Source of the DNA: Dendrolimus kikuchii
Lineage: Eukaryota; Arthropoda; Insecta; Lepidoptera; Lasiocampidae
Reading direction: 5' to 3'
Assembly: GCA_019925095.2 (NCBI GenBank)
Contig: CM034389.1
Coordinates: 1,200,001-1,264,000 of the forward strand
Length of the DNA: 64,000 nt
The position numbers and the translations under genes were made by a program. The notes beneath the pieces are model-generated. The model was not told where the DNA came from. It did no database searches and worked only from the letters and a program-made list of their open reading frames with translations. Each line of letters opens with the position of its first letter. The stretch's first letter is position 1. Of this stretch, positions 30,929 through 44,575 are shown piece by piece.

Positions 30929-32159
30929 TAAATATCAATCAAGTGCGTGTTGGGGCACGCTTACCGAAGGTTTTCGGCTGGGCGTAACTATGTTCTAAAT
31001 CTCAGCCTTTCCAACACAAACAAAAGCGCAGGGTCGACAGGGAGGAGGGGGTTTTTAGTGGGTATTGGGGTTGCTCGCTCGTGCAGCAACGCTCAGTCTT
31101 CCACACTTCTGTGACGTCGATCGCGGACGGAGCACTGCCAAGAGCATACTATTGCTGCAGAGTTATCGCCCCCGACCGACGCGTGTCGTTCCCCTAGCAA
31201 CGGCCCAGTTTGTGCGTAAATCGGTTAAGAATTTTCCCTCGCCTCAAAAAAAAAAAAACGCTTACTGAAGTATTGTGCACAGGTAATGTAGCTTATTTTG
31301 ACATTTAGATAGGGTTAACGAAGTGGAATTAATGAGTCGTTTACTTCTTTTTTATTAATTTTATTTCCTATTTTGAGGAACAAAGTAAAGCTACACAATA
31401 GAAAGTTCCAGAGGCGACACCGCTCTCAGTTGACACAAAAACTAACATTTAACACATTCTTATTATTAAAGTGGACATTTTTGCAAATTAACACTTAACA
31501 TCAACCAAAGCATAGTCGAGAATATTAACAATTAAGAGCAAGTTTCAATAATTGCGTCATTTTTGAAATGATCTAATTCATGCCACATTTGTTCCAAATA
31601 TACATTGAATTTTGCTTTTTACAACACTCAGACAGTTCTAGGACATTTTCAAACATTTATAATGATGCTTAAATATAATCATATAAAACGAAATTATTGT
31701 ATCGATATACAAAAAAACTTTTTCACATAATATATAATACGGGTCCGTGATTGTTTACTGCAACTTTATTGTCAAATGTTTTTTTTTTCAAACTTAACAG
31801 AAATTTTGTTACATGACTATTTTACGTAAAGTTTATCTAAAATTTGCTCACAATAAGTCTTACAAACATTCATGTTATACCTATTTCCTATTAACATATA
31901 GTTTTAAACTAAAAATGCCATCAATGTCTATATCTTGAGACGTCGTAAAATCTTATTCCATATTAAAAATAACTCGACATATATAGCAAAACATCAATTA
32001 CACCGTTAAGCTTTTTATAAAAGTATTCTTTACGTGGAAAACCCTTACATTTTAAAAGAACTAGAAGTTCTGCTATTTTTTATTTAATCTACGTCTAAGA
32101 AACTACTTGAAATGATATGGCCAAAATAGATCTGAGAAGTAAATCATATAATTATTAGA
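30929..32159. other. Intergenic, one GC-rich island
   Basis: 30950-31250 is GC-rich with 'GTTTTCGGCTGGGCGTAACT' and a short frame (MGLLARAATLSLPHFCDVD...), resembling worn LTR or LINE sequence; I cannot place it. The rest is A+T-rich. Confidence 0.35.
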
Positions 32160-32445
32160 AGTAAATGATACAATTCCTCAATTTAAATGATATAATTATC
32201 AGACATAAATGATATAATAATTAGTACATGATACAATTCCCAGAAGTAAATGATACAATTACCAGAAGTAAATGATACAATTACCAGAAGTAAATGATAC
32301 AATTACCAGAAGTAAATGATACAATTACCAGAAATAAATGATATAATTACTAGAAGTAATTATATAATTACTAGAAGTAAATTGTATAATTACTAGAAGT
32401 AAATGATATAATTACTCGAAGTAAGTGATATAATAATCTGTAAAT
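32160..32445. repeat. 22-bp tandem array, ~13 units
   Basis: Unit AATGATACAATTACCAGAAGTA and variants (ATATAATTACTAGAAGTA). Central units are near-identical, outer ones decayed. Confidence 0.92.
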
Positions 32446-33284
32446 ATACCGATATGTTTCAAATAATAATTATTCTGACATGTACTAAATACGCATGTAA
32501 AAATATTTCTCCTAGATACAGTAAACTTGAAGCAAGGTGTTTCGTACCAGAAACTAAGAACTACAGCTCATTTGTAAAGCACAAAGAAATATTTTGATAT
32601 GCAAAATTACGCCTTACAATATCATATTTATCAATTATAAAAATATTACAAATACATAATAATAATAATTTCTCCTTTCTAATAATTATAAATAATAATT
32701 TTAAATATAAAGCCTACGTACATACGATTTTGCAACGAAGTTTTATTGAAACAAGCTGAAGTAGCTAATTATCTGTAAGCAATTCTTGACATAACGACAC
32801 TTGACATGATTTGTGATGACTTTACTTATCAAAACGTATGAGATGAAATATATGAGCGTGTTTAACCACGGTTGATAACATTAAAATACTAGTCGTGGTT
32901 GCAGCCCGACCGGTCTGGAATTTGACTATATGCATACACGAAAATGTAATATTAAAGTAATTGTTTGAGCCAAATTGTTTATTTACATGTAAGAATATTA
33001 ATTATTGTGTTTCCCAAATAAATTACATTAATGTTTAAATACCCAATGACCTATTTCCAAGCCTATTCGAGCTTAAACAGCCCGATATACAATAATTCAA
33101 AAAATCGCCAACAATGATTAGGCATCGTGTAAATGACATGCATTTAAATTATAACAACAATTGACGTGTAACAATGCTATCAATAAAATGATTTAAATAG
33201 CAGTGCGCCGACATTAGTGCCAACGTAATAAGCGAGCACGAAGCTAATATTAATCTGTGTAGCATTCAAAATAGCGCGCTGTCA
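32446..33284. other. A+T-rich intergenic, nothing recognised
   Basis: No gene or named repeat seen. Confidence 0.4.
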
Positions 33285-33545
33285 GGAGTTTTTGGCGGGA
33301 ACTGAAAGGAGTCGTTTTGCTGTGCAGTTTTATTTTCTAAAAATGTGTAAAATTACTCTAAAATGAACAATAGTTGTAGGATATTGATAGTTTTTGAGTA
33401 GTAATTATGTGTTTTTGTAAGAAATGTGAACTGTATAGTCAAATGTGGCCTTTCCAGCTTTCACAAGAACTCCGTTGAATGGTGTGGATTGTAGCCTATA
33501 ATACAACTGCGCCTGGCTTAAAGGCCTAATTGCCAAGCCATAAAC
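33285..33545 (-). repeat. Interspersed repeat (same family as 600-905)
   Basis: GGAGTTTTTGGCGGGAACTG AAAGGAG, TGCTGTGCAGTTTTATTTTC, 'AATGTGGCCTTTCCAGC', 'CACAAGAACTCCGTTGAAT', 'CTGGCTTAAAGGCC'. Confidence 0.6.
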
Positions 33546-34294
33546 ATTTAAAAAAAAAGAGGCGCTGTTAAGACACCGCACGCGCTCTGTTCCCGCTGTA
33601 TTCTCTTGGCGCGAAAACACCATCCATCAAAAACTGAATGACAGTTTGAGACAGTTCAACACACGTCTTCAACGCGGGTGCACGAAATTCGTGGTCGTGT
33701 AAAAACTCAGTTCTCGTGCGTGCTGCGTGCCCTCATCTAAGCGAAAATCCTTCTGATGGACTTTGTAAATAACATGTAGAGTCTGTGATTAAAAGTGTAC
33801 GATAGAAGTTATTTTCCATTGCCTGTACACCGCTCAACGGACTCAACATAACCAACAAATTTATTTTGAAATCATCCACCAGATTATTTATCGGTATAGA
33901 TTTATATTTTACTATTTACTTATTTATTATACTATATTTTAGATGAACAAATGCTTCATAATTAAACGCTCATATATTCCAGCTTTCAGGAGCTTTATGT
34001 ATTACAGACATAAGTACAGTGCCATCATTAAATTTAGTTACAGAATATTTTGTGCGTTTCTATTACGTGGCTACATTTTACAATAATTATATATATATGT
34101 TATTTTGATATAATATACCAATATTTTTCAAACACAACTTTTGGTGCGAATTTCCATTCTCAAAAGTTTTCATGTAAACATCTAGGTACTTTTAAATTTT
34201 TGCTACTACAAGACTCCGCAACATTAATGCTTTTTTTCAAATGAAAGTCGTTAACAACTAAACAAAATTCATTTTATGAGTTATTAACGTTTTC
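33546..34294. other. Intergenic, nothing recognised
   Basis: 33555-33780 is moderately GC-rich ('CACGCGCTCTGTTCCCGC', 'ATTCTCTTGGCGCGAAAAC') but no family was identified; the remainder is A+T-rich. Confidence 0.35.
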
Positions 34295-34528
34295 CAGGTG
34301 GTAGGGCATCTGCCCGACTGGATGGCTACCACTCCTGGTCTAAAGTATGTCGCCATAACAACCTTGAGTTGTATTCCGGCATTAGTGACCAGGTTCCAGT
34401 CTCCGTTAAGAGAGCAGCAGCGCATTTGTAGCAACTTTGGTGTTGCAAATGTCCATAGGCGATGGTAACCGCTTTCCATCAAGTGGGCCGTCTGCCTGTC
34501 TGCTGAGCTCCTGCAATAAAAAAAAAAA
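34295..34528 (+). mobile_element. LINE-tailed SINE, 5'-truncated
   Basis: Starts CCAGGTGGTAGGGCATCTGC and is complete to CTCCTGCAATAAAAAAAAA. Confidence 0.85.
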
Positions 34529-35308
34529 GAAACTATTTTAAAATTATGTAAACTATATGATGAATCTTTCCCTTTTTTTAAATTGCCTATAAAAGTTAAT
34601 CAAATTATTAAATTAGCTCTTCTTAAAATTATCCAATACAGCAAAAGCTGTTGATCGACTTACTAAATTCAATAGCGTCTATTTGTTTTTTAAGACTAAC
34701 CATAAAAGTTTAAAGAATTGTGGTGATTTAAATAAACATGTCTGCATAATATAAAAAGTATAAAAAATATTTTTCTATTTGCTTTTCAATAATATATTTG
34801 CTTAGTAATGTTTTTAAAGATGCAACAGATATTTGATGTACTGTCGACAAAAATATTTGTATATTACATCAACCTTAATACACTCTGAATATTATGTTAA
34901 TCTAAAATGGTTTTAAAGGCTTAATATAGAAAAAATACAAATTTTTGTTAATATAATATGATAGCAGTATAATAATATATACTATAATTTTATATATGTT
35001 AACATAGATAACACCGTCATTATTGTCGAAGACATTTTTATTGATTTTTTTCTAATTATACACGTTTATCCTTATTAGATATGCAGAAGAGTTACTGTGT
35101 ATTAAAAGGAGATATTGTTTTATAATAGATATATTTATTAATTTCGTTTTCTTCTCATTTAAAATAATTGATATTAATTGATTTAAAAATTCCCATTAAA
35201 ATCGTTGATTGAGAAATTGACAATATTATTCAGTTTCTTTATAAGGTAAATTGTATTGTAATTAGTTAATCAAACAGGTTTTATTGTTTCAATAATTGTG
35301 TGTTTTAC
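34529..35308. other. A+T-rich intergenic, nothing recognised
   Basis: No gene or named repeat seen. Confidence 0.4.
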
Positions 35309-35719
35309 GCCGTCTATACACTCTCGCGTGAGTGCTCTCGCGCGAGAGGTCGGGGGTGAGCGCGACCCTGTACACTTTGCGAACACCGAGAAGATGGACG
35401 CGTTACAAGTTACGGTAGCTGTTACCCTATGAGCTATCAGTTGTTATAATTACGTGCACATATATCATACGATATATTCTCATTAATTGTGTATAACATA
35501 AATTTCATATCTAGGGCAACAAAACGTCCGTACGGTTAGAAAGCATGCGCTCAACTGACTGACGCGAGAGTATAGTGATGCACTCGCGTCGCCTCGCGAC
35601 CGACTCGGAATGGAGAGCCCGCGAGTGACTACGAGGCTTCGCGAGACAGAGCGAGTGTACCCTGTACACTATCGCGCTCGCCCAGCCTCGCCGTCCCTCG
35701 ACGAGAGTGTACAGCCGGC
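35309..35719. mobile_element. CpG-rich inverted-repeat element (MITE)
   Basis: Left GCCGTCTATACACTCTCGCG; right is the complement of GCCGGCTGTACACTCTCGTC. The interior is full of CTCGCG/CGCGAG words ('GAGTGCTCTCGCGCGAGAG', 'GATGCACTCGCGTCGCC'), giving an unusual CpG density in an A+T-rich desert. No coding function recognised; an antisense frame of 89 codons is probably incidental. Confidence 0.7.
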
Positions 35720-36803
35720 TTAAGTAACTTACGACACGTTCTCTAGTCTGCTGTATTGCAAATAGGTGTAGGTATTGCATGTATTAGTTTTTTTTTAAAT
35801 AATTTTATAAGGTTCGCTTACAAGCATGGTCACAGAAGTTTGCTAAAGAGTTGGTAGACGTACGAGCAAATACGATACTGGTGTCAGTTTCACAGGCAAA
35901 AAGATTATCTTGTACAAAAAAGTACTTGCTGGTACGTCTATCACCAACTTTACAGTTTTACAATTCTACTTAAAATTGCTTTTAATAACTGACGAACTAA
36001 AATGAATAAATTCCTACATAATTTGCATACTGTTTAGCATAAATAAAAACAAGATCAAACACCGTTTCATACAAATTCAAATATTTAACATAGGAAATGT
36101 ATTATTTAACAACCTTTAGCATCTTTATTGTTATAATACAGCATAAATTTTAGACGGTTTTTTTTTTAATAGTGGTTTTACATTGTAGTTGTAAATAAAT
36201 CTTTTTCTTTCTTCTTTCTTTCTATTATAAGTAAAATAATTTCTATAACATTTCATCGATAAGTAAAACAATTCAAGCTTTATATATTTTTTTTTGTAAC
36301 GATTATAAACATTATACGATATTAAAATAAAATATATTATTAGTACAAAAAGAGATGCCTCCATTTCATCTTGATAAAGAAGAATCTTAGAGTATTCATT
36401 ATAAAAATTTCTGTAGCCAGTTACTAGCTATTTTAGTCTATTTATACACTAGAGCGGGAGCCAAACCTTATGGCTATAAGAAGATATGCATTGAACACGA
36501 CAATTCCCTACTTTAGATTACTAACAGCGATTACCACTAATACAGTATACCGTAATTATAATTCCGTAATACTACCATTACCTAAATATTAAGAGCAAAC
36601 ATGTATATTTCATACATGTGTCATAAAGCCAAATACCAATGCATTTTATGTATTTATTTATATAATTGGAACGTATTTTACTACTTGCTGGTAAGAATAC
36701 ATATAGCTATCAGATTTATTAAAATCACTGTTACAATACGTACAAATAAATTAATTGATATCCAGTCTGTTTTGTTATTAACTTGAGTTTTAACTTCGTT
36801 TTT
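35720..36803. other. A+T-rich intergenic, nothing recognised
   Basis: No gene or named repeat seen; the short frames are low-complexity. Confidence 0.4.
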
Positions 36804-37037
36804 ATCCGTGCAGGAACGGAGAAAGAATACAATTTCCTGCGGCCGGGCGGCCGGTCGTAAGAGGCGACAAAACCATAACTTTGAGTTGTGTTCCGGCAAT
36901 AGTGACCAGGTTGCAGTCTCCCTTAAGAGAGCAGCAGCGCATTTGTAGCACCTTTGGTGTTGCTGTCCATAGGCGATGGTAACCGCTCTTCATCAAGTGG
37001 GCCGTCTGCCTGTATGCTGAACTCATGCAATAAAAAA
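36804..37037 (+). mobile_element. LINE-tailed SINE with internal deletion
   Basis: TATCCGTGCAGGAACGGAG to GGCGACAAAACC, then jumps to ATAACTTTGAGTTGTGTTCC and on to CATGCAATAAAAAAA. Confidence 0.8.
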
Positions 37038-38702
37038 ATTATAACTTCAAAACATAATGTTATTATTAAAACTTTGAAATGTCGAAATATATGTAAATAC
37101 TGCATGAAATGTCAAAAATGACGAAAAACATTTGACATTTGTTTTTTTTTATTATTTACCAGGGTTCGATTCCAGATATAATTGTCAAATGTAATTGTTG
37201 GTGGCGCTTGGAATATAGTAGGAGAGACTTGCTGATTAGTGGTGGTGCTGAAGTTCTGGGTTTGACGATGAGAGCTGGAGTTTACATTTTATTTATTTGT
37301 TTAACTGTCACTTTCGGCGTGTGCGCACTGACGCTGTTTATTTGACATTGACACTGACTCGTGGTCGGTGCGGGCTGTACTAGTGCTGTGACTATTAGTG
37401 TTGTGCGTTAGACGTCGCGGTGTTGGCGCGAACAATTATCTTGTTTTTCTTTTATTTATTTTTATTCTCCTCTCTCCGAACGAACGAGATTTTCCGGGCT
37501 CATTATCTTTTTGGGGTTTGTATATGTATTTTTATTTTTATTCTTTGTTTCTTTTTTTTGTGTTTTTTCGTCTTTTTTCATTCTGGGTACTTTAATTTTC
37601 AAAAAATAAGGTTTTACAATGTTTCTTATTACTATATACATTTTTTAGGCTAATAAACTATTACAATTTTCAATTAGTTACTATTTATCTAAATTCATGT
37701 TTTAATTATCTTGTGTTAATTGAACCTTGTTCAAGTTTTTTATAATTATATAAGATACTTTGATAGATGCTAATTGGATTTACTTTCAAGATGGCTATAA
37801 GAAACTTTATCAGCAAATAGTGAAACAAGTTCTGGGTATCAACATATATCTATATTCAGTTACTAAGGAAGGAAAGCAAAGCTCACTACATAGGAAATTA
37901 TTAAAAGCCGAAATTAAATTCAGGAATACATTTTTATCATAACTTCTTTTATTTATGCCAACGCATTGAACCAACATATTTTTTTTATTACAAATAAATA
38001 ATAATTAAATTAATATTGATATTATATTATTACTTTGGAACTTTGATTAATATATATTTTTTTATTTAACCAAAAAAAGAATGATATCTGAACAGATTTG
38101 TATTTCAATAATATTCTAGTTTCTTTGATATCCACGTTTTGTGTACAACGCTTTATATATTTTTGAAATAGTGTGTTTCTGGCCAAATTGTAGATAAGTA
38201 ACTGCACATGACTGTTGTTGATGTACTTTTGTAATTAATTGAAAAGATGGAAACAGTAAAATATGTTTAAAAAAAATTATTTTTTACTGGCTTTGTAAAT
38301 TTTACTGTCATTTTATGATTATTTGAAATTTTTTTTAAACTTAATATCGCTTGCTTACAAGAAATATTTGTATGAAATTAAAGAAAATCATAAACGTCGT
38401 ATCGCTAAAGCGTGGACCTAAGTATATTCTACGTACCCCTAACAACTAATTAGCTTATTTGTTAATTAGATTTGCAGTTGGATACATTTATATAAGTACT
38501 AATTATCTTCAGGTATACTGAATATTGAAAGAAGTAGTAGTGTAAAATTCATAATATATATAAGAACTTAGGAACTGATTTTACTAATTAAAAAAATGTA
38601 TACCAATTTTCTAAAACAAAGCATTGTTATCAACAATCAGTTTCTCCTATTCAGGAGAGATTTAGCCTAAATGTTATAGGATAGGTATAATTAAATAAAT
38701 CT
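37038..38702. other. Intergenic, nothing firm
   Basis: A B-box-like GGGTTCGATTCC at 37161-37172 may be a SINE scrap. 37290-37480 is GC-richer ('GGTCGGTGCGGGCTGTACTA') and could be a retrotransposon 5' UTR; not identified. The rest is A+T-rich. Confidence 0.35.
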
Positions 38703-38988
38703 TATCCGTGCAGAAACGGAGAAAGAATACAATTTCCTGCGGCCGGGCGGCCTGTCGTAAGAGGCGACTTAACAACCCACAGCCAGGTGGTAGGGCATTT
38801 GCCTGACTGGATGGCTACCACCCCTGGTCTAAAGTATGTCGCCATAACAACCTTGAGTTGTGTTCCGGCATTGGTGACCAGGTTCCAGTCTCCCTTAAGA
38901 GAGCAGCAGCGCATTTGTAGCAACTTTGGTAACCGCTTTCCATCGAGTGGGCCGTCTGCCTGTCTGTTGATCTCCTGCAATAAAAAAA
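38703..38988 (+). mobile_element. LINE-tailed SINE, near full-length
   Basis: TATCCGTGCAGAAACGGAG to CTCCTGCAATAAAAAAAA, with ~30 bp missing between 'TAGCAACTTTGG' and 'TAACCGCTTTCC'. The antisense frame stays open across the deletion. Confidence 0.85.
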
Positions 38989-39689
38989 ATATATATAACT
39001 AAACTCATAAATATTATTACAGTGAAAAATTAGGGGTCAATAATTGATTTTGGAAATAAATATTTTTAATATGTAGACTTCATAGCAGCATCGTAGGAGG
39101 CCACCCACAAATTCCGTCTTTGAAACCTTCTTCCTCCTTGACAAAGCTGGTCACATTCATCAGACTGCTTCCTCCCTAGTGTGACATCACATATTTTGCA
39201 ATTTTACATCAAGAAATTATTAAATTAAATCAGCAGTTCCGTGTAACTAGATTCACTTTTATTTAAAAAAAAAATATTGCTCATACAGATAAAGTCAGAA
39301 ATATATATTTCGTTAATAGTTCAAATTTCGAGATTTTGAAATCTGATGTCACGATGAGATATGGTACTGTCAGATTTTACAAGGGGTTTGGCATATATGT
39401 ACTTTAGATAACGGTGGTAATTAAAGCAAGATACAATACAATTTTTTGTTAACTCAAAAATTTCAATGAATTTATGTTATATATAATTTATTAAAAAAAA
39501 AATTACTTCAGTACATAAAATAGAAGTTATAAGGTGTAGTATAATGCAATCCACGAGAACGCTGCCGACAAACTGCGCTACAGTTTGGCAATGTAATTTT
39601 TAATATAATCTTCTAACTATTTATTGAAAATAAATTGAAAAAAAAAATGCAATTCAGGACCCTTGTCACACTGCGTCAAAAACGTGTGT

Positions 39690-39865
39690 GAATTTATGGA
39701 TGGCCCCTATATGGTCCGGAGCACCCAAGGCGAGATCGGAATTTTGCACCCCTTAAAACTTATTATGTAAAAGGAGAAAGTATTCATGCTGCGGCTTCTG
39801 CGGTTTGAACCTGGCATCTTCTCTCCAGCTTTTAGATACGACGCCACTAACCAATTTTATTTCCA
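39690..39865 (-). mobile_element. tRNA-headed SINE, second family
   Basis: Minus strand: AATTGGTTAGTGGCGTCGTA, then GATGCCAGGTTCAAACCGC (B box GGTTCAAACC), then a body 'GGGGTGCAAAATTCCGATC' and 'GGGTGCTCCGGACCATATAG'. The tRNA fold is not kept, so it is not a working tRNA gene. Confidence 0.6.
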
Positions 39866-42150
39866 TTGATAAAAATTAAAATAATTATATAGTATTTCAC
39901 ACTTAAAAACTTCTATACAAATAAAATATATAGTAAGTACTTACTGCTTTCATAAAAACTGTTATGAGATTAACATGACATAAATAGACATATCATTGTG
40001 GGGTTTACATCATCAAATATTCTAAAGGAAGCAATTGGTAGGTATATTTTATTTAATGAACTTCTTCCGTAAATAGATAAAAAAAATCAATTACAGCCAC
40101 TATAAAATGGGATATGATAACCTAGGTATATATATATCGACATTATGTATTTATACATATAATTCCTTATTATTTTTATATAACATTTTCAATATTTCCA
40201 TAACGCTATAAGAAAGCTCGAATTGAGATAGACTCATAAGAAGTCGACAACCATACTTTCGTTTGAATCTTATAAAAGTTTCGCTAACTATAACTTTGAG
40301 CATAGCATACGCTATAACCATTATAATTTTCAAATCACTAAACATTTATAGATAATTCACTAACCCTCTATTATCACCGGACTGGCTATTGGGCATAAAT
40401 GACATGCATATATTTGTGTCAATTTAAAACTCCAATTGCTGTCTTTGAATATTGGTACATAACAGACATAACTAGAGTTTGGCTACAAAAACATAAATAA
40501 CTAGTTAATGGTTCCGCTAAAGAAAGTAGACACTCAGATTATTCACATTTTTTTTTACATGGCAACACAAATACAAGTGTCAATGTCATTTTGTCAAAAC
40601 AATTGTTACTGTCATTTTTGTAACTCGGTGTAATAAAACGACTGAAAGTGAAGTGCGGAAGTTACTGTTTTGCAAGACTTGCAAACTCAGGAAAAAAAGA
40701 CAAGATTGTTTAAATATTGTATAAGTACTATTGTAATTTGGAGTTAATTTTTTTCTGTCTACTTTCATTGGTCAGGCTTTATTTAGTTCGCTGGGCTTCC
40801 CGCATTCAGCGTCTTCATTAACAGCATCAAAATGGCGTTAATCAAACAGGCACAAAACTAAAGTGACTGCAGCCTGTCCAGTGGTAATAATAGAGGTCAG
40901 TGAGATAATTACATTTTAGATATAAAAACAAACTAAATTTCAACTATTTTATGTATACGACATCTATACCTACACTAAACATCTTAACGACTATTAAAGC
41001 TATTTTACTAATTTCATCACCTTTACCAAGTTACAAAAAGTCATCTAATTTTTAATATTCTCTATATGAAGATGCTAACTGTACATTATAATAGATAACT
41101 TACATTACTAGCGGTAGGTATATATGTTGTCAAAAATTATTGTCAACACGAATTATATAATCTTGACACAAACTTATTGTCAACGAGCAGTTTTTTTTTA
41201 AATTTATTTATTGTCTTACATTACATTTTCTAATGCAATAATATTACGCAATTATTGTCAAAGGTAAATGCGTTATTTATTTTATTTACTATCATTAGCC
41301 TCTCCCAAGCGTCCAAAGCTTTATTACCAGACCATATATCTTAATTTCGTAAATTGTCGACTTTCATAAAGTGGTTTCAATTACATAGCTAGTTAACATT
41401 ATTATATTCCTCTTGTAGATAATGTTTTCGTTAATTTCTTTTTATAATTAATCACACCGTGTCAATATGTTGTGCAGGCTGGCCTTAAAGCTTTGAATAT
41501 CCATTAAAAACAGTTTAAAAGAGAACCCCTTATAATTACGATTCTATAAAAGCACTTTTCTCTAAAACTACTAACACCAAACATCAAACAAATACGACAC
41601 TTAAAATCTATTTGACACTATCTAACACGGAATTGAAATCAAACGATAAATAAGAACAGTATATTATAAAAAAATCTTCTATAAAGTTTTGGCTAAAGCT
41701 TTAAAACCCTACGCCTTTTAAAATAGCAGCTTATAGCTAAGTTCAATTTAATATATAGACTGATCGTGTAATGTATGCACGGAATGAGTTTCTCTTTTAG
41801 GATAACGCTCAACTCTTCATCAAATCCAGACCAAAACTGTGCCACGTCGGTGATTAGCTCTATCTATATAGGTATTTATTCAAATCTAGATTTGTGACGA
41901 TGACAGAGAAAGCACTCCAGTAGCAGTGGGTGGATTACACAAGTTGTAGTAAATTCTCAAATTATTATTTAAAAGAGTTCACGCGTAAATACCATACCAC
42001 TTTACTTTTAGATATAATATATATATATTTTTTATAAACGTTTCAATAATATTTTAATACGCTATTTGACACGTCGCAGTTACATCATAAGTTGCTATAT
42101 TTGTGCAACATCTAAAAGTGTCTCAGTTGACTTAACTGTCAACTGTCTAA
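39866..42150. other. Intergenic, mostly unrecognised
   Basis: A+T-rich. 40786-40915 is a dispersed relative of the 20.2-21.1 kb tandem block ('AAAATGGCGTTAATCAAACAG', 'GCAGCCTGTCCAGTGGTAAT'). No gene recognised. Confidence 0.4.
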
Positions 42151-44349
42151 AAAAAACAGACCCGATGCTATATTTTTATTTTGTACTAGGATTTGCCCTC
42201 GACTTTCCACGTTATTCTGGTAGTATAGTATTTGAATAAGCCAATTTTTATGCACCCTGACTATTTTAAACCACCTTTGAGGAAAAACCTGCGCGATTCC
42301 CGGGATATAAAGTACCGTGAATTTTAAGTCCGGAAATTTGCTATCGATCAGAGAAAACCACATCGAAATCGGCCCCGTAGTTCTTACGTGAATCCCAAAC
42401 AAAGAGACAAGCACAAAAATCTATAAAACAAAAGTCTATACTTCTACAATTTTATGATATTATGGATAATAATATATTATTAGACACTAATTTAATTTTT
42501 TTCCAAAACTTAAGAATGTAATAAGTATTTTATCATTTTGACTAGACAAATGATCAGAAACATGAAATGGTTTTTCAAAGACTATTTTAAAAAACAATCC
42601 CCTTTCCTCCAAAAGCTTATTTTTCGTGTCTATAAGCTACTAACGTAAATATATGGGAATGTAGTTTTCTTAAAACAACATTAAATAAACTTTCCAAAAA
42701 CCGATAAAATACACCCGACTAATTGGCAACTTTATTTCCCATTAAAAAATCCCTCTTGAACATCTGTCCAGACATTACACAACCACAAGACGACTCGCTT
42801 CATATTTTATACATTTAGATAAAATTCAGAAGCGACATCAAATTTACACTCGTTCTCTGAAGTAATTCTTGTATACAAACTTTTCACCATATAAATACAA
42901 TGTATAAGTTTTATTCTCGAATAAATAAAATATTCGAGTATGTCAAATAAATGTATGCAGCTAAAAGTCAACCTTGGAATTGTAAACTTCACAATACAAT
43001 AGTTCTCGTTTCTTCATAATAAAGGATTTCATTTATCACAGTGTCACGTTTCACACGATAATTCGTGTGATATTTTTATTGTCACATTCGATTATACCGA
43101 TAAGTCGCCTAAAAATTGCCACACGTAGGCTTTTGATACGTCAATCTCATAACAAATGCATCTTTTTGTCTCATCCGTGAAGTATTTTTTTTTATATTCG
43201 TGATTTTATTTCTATTTATAAAAGTCATGGTAGTTGATTTACTATTAATTATTTTTTTCACTGGCTTACGGCCGATACCTATGTTTTACGATCCATTCAC
43301 TTGCCTTATCATCGGTAGAATTTTGCCATTACTTGAATGGTGCATATGTCAAATTTTTCGGTATGGTATAGGAACCGGCCATCAATGGTGCCAGATGAGA
43401 TGCAAATATCATAAGGGAGCCAGGAAAGCATTGGACCAGTAATGCATACCATCTCTTTGTTCTAATTAGTCAAGCTGTGGGTCATTTAATGCAAGTCAAA
43501 AAATTGACTTAAAGTTAATATTATTAAAATTTACTTGACCATTTTCTTTATTTCTATTTTGTCATTAATTGTTTATAGACAAAATGGTAAATAATTATTG
43601 TTTATAAAATATAAGTACAATACGAGCAAAACTTATATGCGTGCTTGAAGTTGGTATACGTAGAGTACAAATACAAAATTCACGAGCTGGTACGTACAGA
43701 GGTAACTTAGGTAAGTATTGCGCTCTTGCTTGGTCGCCATCCGGATTCACATGCCATCTCTTTCGCACCACATGCTATCAAGGATAATAAACATTACCAC
43801 TTGACTGGACTTGGGCAAACTCACAGAGAGCTAACTTTACACGAGACGCAGTAAACTTTTGCGCGTACTGTAAACATATTAACATTTGTTGATGTATAGC
43901 TAAAACAATAATTATTGTCAATATTTTATTGTCAAATTTTAAACAGTTTCGCGAACATTGTAAATTTATTTCTAAAAGTATGTCCTTGTTAAAAAAATAT
44001 TTTATAGTTATAATATTATGTATATTTTTGATAATTTTTCGTCCTAATCGTGTAAAGTATATTTCAACGTTTCATATATATTATTGTCATTATTTTCCAC
44101 TATAATTAAGCCTTGCAAAATTTTGCAAAGATTGCAAAAAGTTATTGTCATATACAGATATGTGTATAGGCATTCCGCAGTTACTTTGATTGTAATTAGA
44201 TTAAATATCTTTGAATTAAGCATGTAAGTGATTGTTGATTTCTCTAGAATTTTAATACTGTCTCGAATATTGACCTATTTGCATTTCAAATCATCAGCAT
44301 TCCGCGGTTTGCCGCCACACATGGGTCGCTTCCTGATAGCCCGTAACTT
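42151..44349. other. Intergenic upstream-side of the protease 3' end
   Basis: 42290-42425 repeats the 'CACATCGAAATCGGCCCCGT' family. 43260-43400 shares 'CTTACGGCCGATACCTATG' / 'CCATTCACTTGCCTT' with 48030-48110. The remainder is A+T-rich with no gene recognised; the protease 3' UTR must start here, but no clear poly(A) site was picked. Confidence 0.4.
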
Positions 44350-44550
44350 TCAAATGTCTTCGGATACCATATCGTCATCGTTGTACAACATAATGTGCTT
44401 GTGAATCCAGGGTATGTATTTGGAGACGTAAGCATACACTCCAGGTAGACGGGGGTGTGCGCACTTGACCCCCCACGAGACAATACCACCTACGTACCAG
44501 CGCGACGTGTCCTGTGGATCCTTGCAGAGCAGTGGACCGCCGGAGTCACC
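44350..44550 (-). CDS. Trypsin-like serine protease (corin-like), last exon with catalytic Ser
   Basis: 201 bp; acceptor TGTTTCAG, stop at 44350-44352. It opens with [10 protein letters not shown], the catalytic serine motif, and continues [20 protein letters not shown] and [12 protein letters not shown], the usual S1 (chymotrypsin family) C-terminal strands and helix. It ends with a short acidic tail ([11 protein letters not shown]). With the preceding exon it reads GGKDACQ|GDSGGP: the Asp six residues before Ser is the S1-pocket Asp that gives trypsin-like Arg/Lys specificity. A Helitron ends 25 bp upstream of the acceptor. Confidence 0.95.
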   Translation of the reverse strand, partial: GDSGGPLLCKDPQDTSRWYVGGIVSWGVKCAHPRLPGVYAYVSKYIPWIHKHIMLYNDDDMVSEDI

Positions 44551-44575
44551 CTGAAACATGACCATTATACAATTA

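Noticed and set aside
37760..37942. 60-codon frame MIDANWIYFQDGYKKLYQQIV
   Set aside because: A+T-rich, no recognised motif, length within chance expectation.
43200..43442. 80-codon frame with hydrophobic N-terminus
   Set aside because: Part of it is a dispersed repeat also seen at 48030-48110; no family match and no splice signals that persuade.
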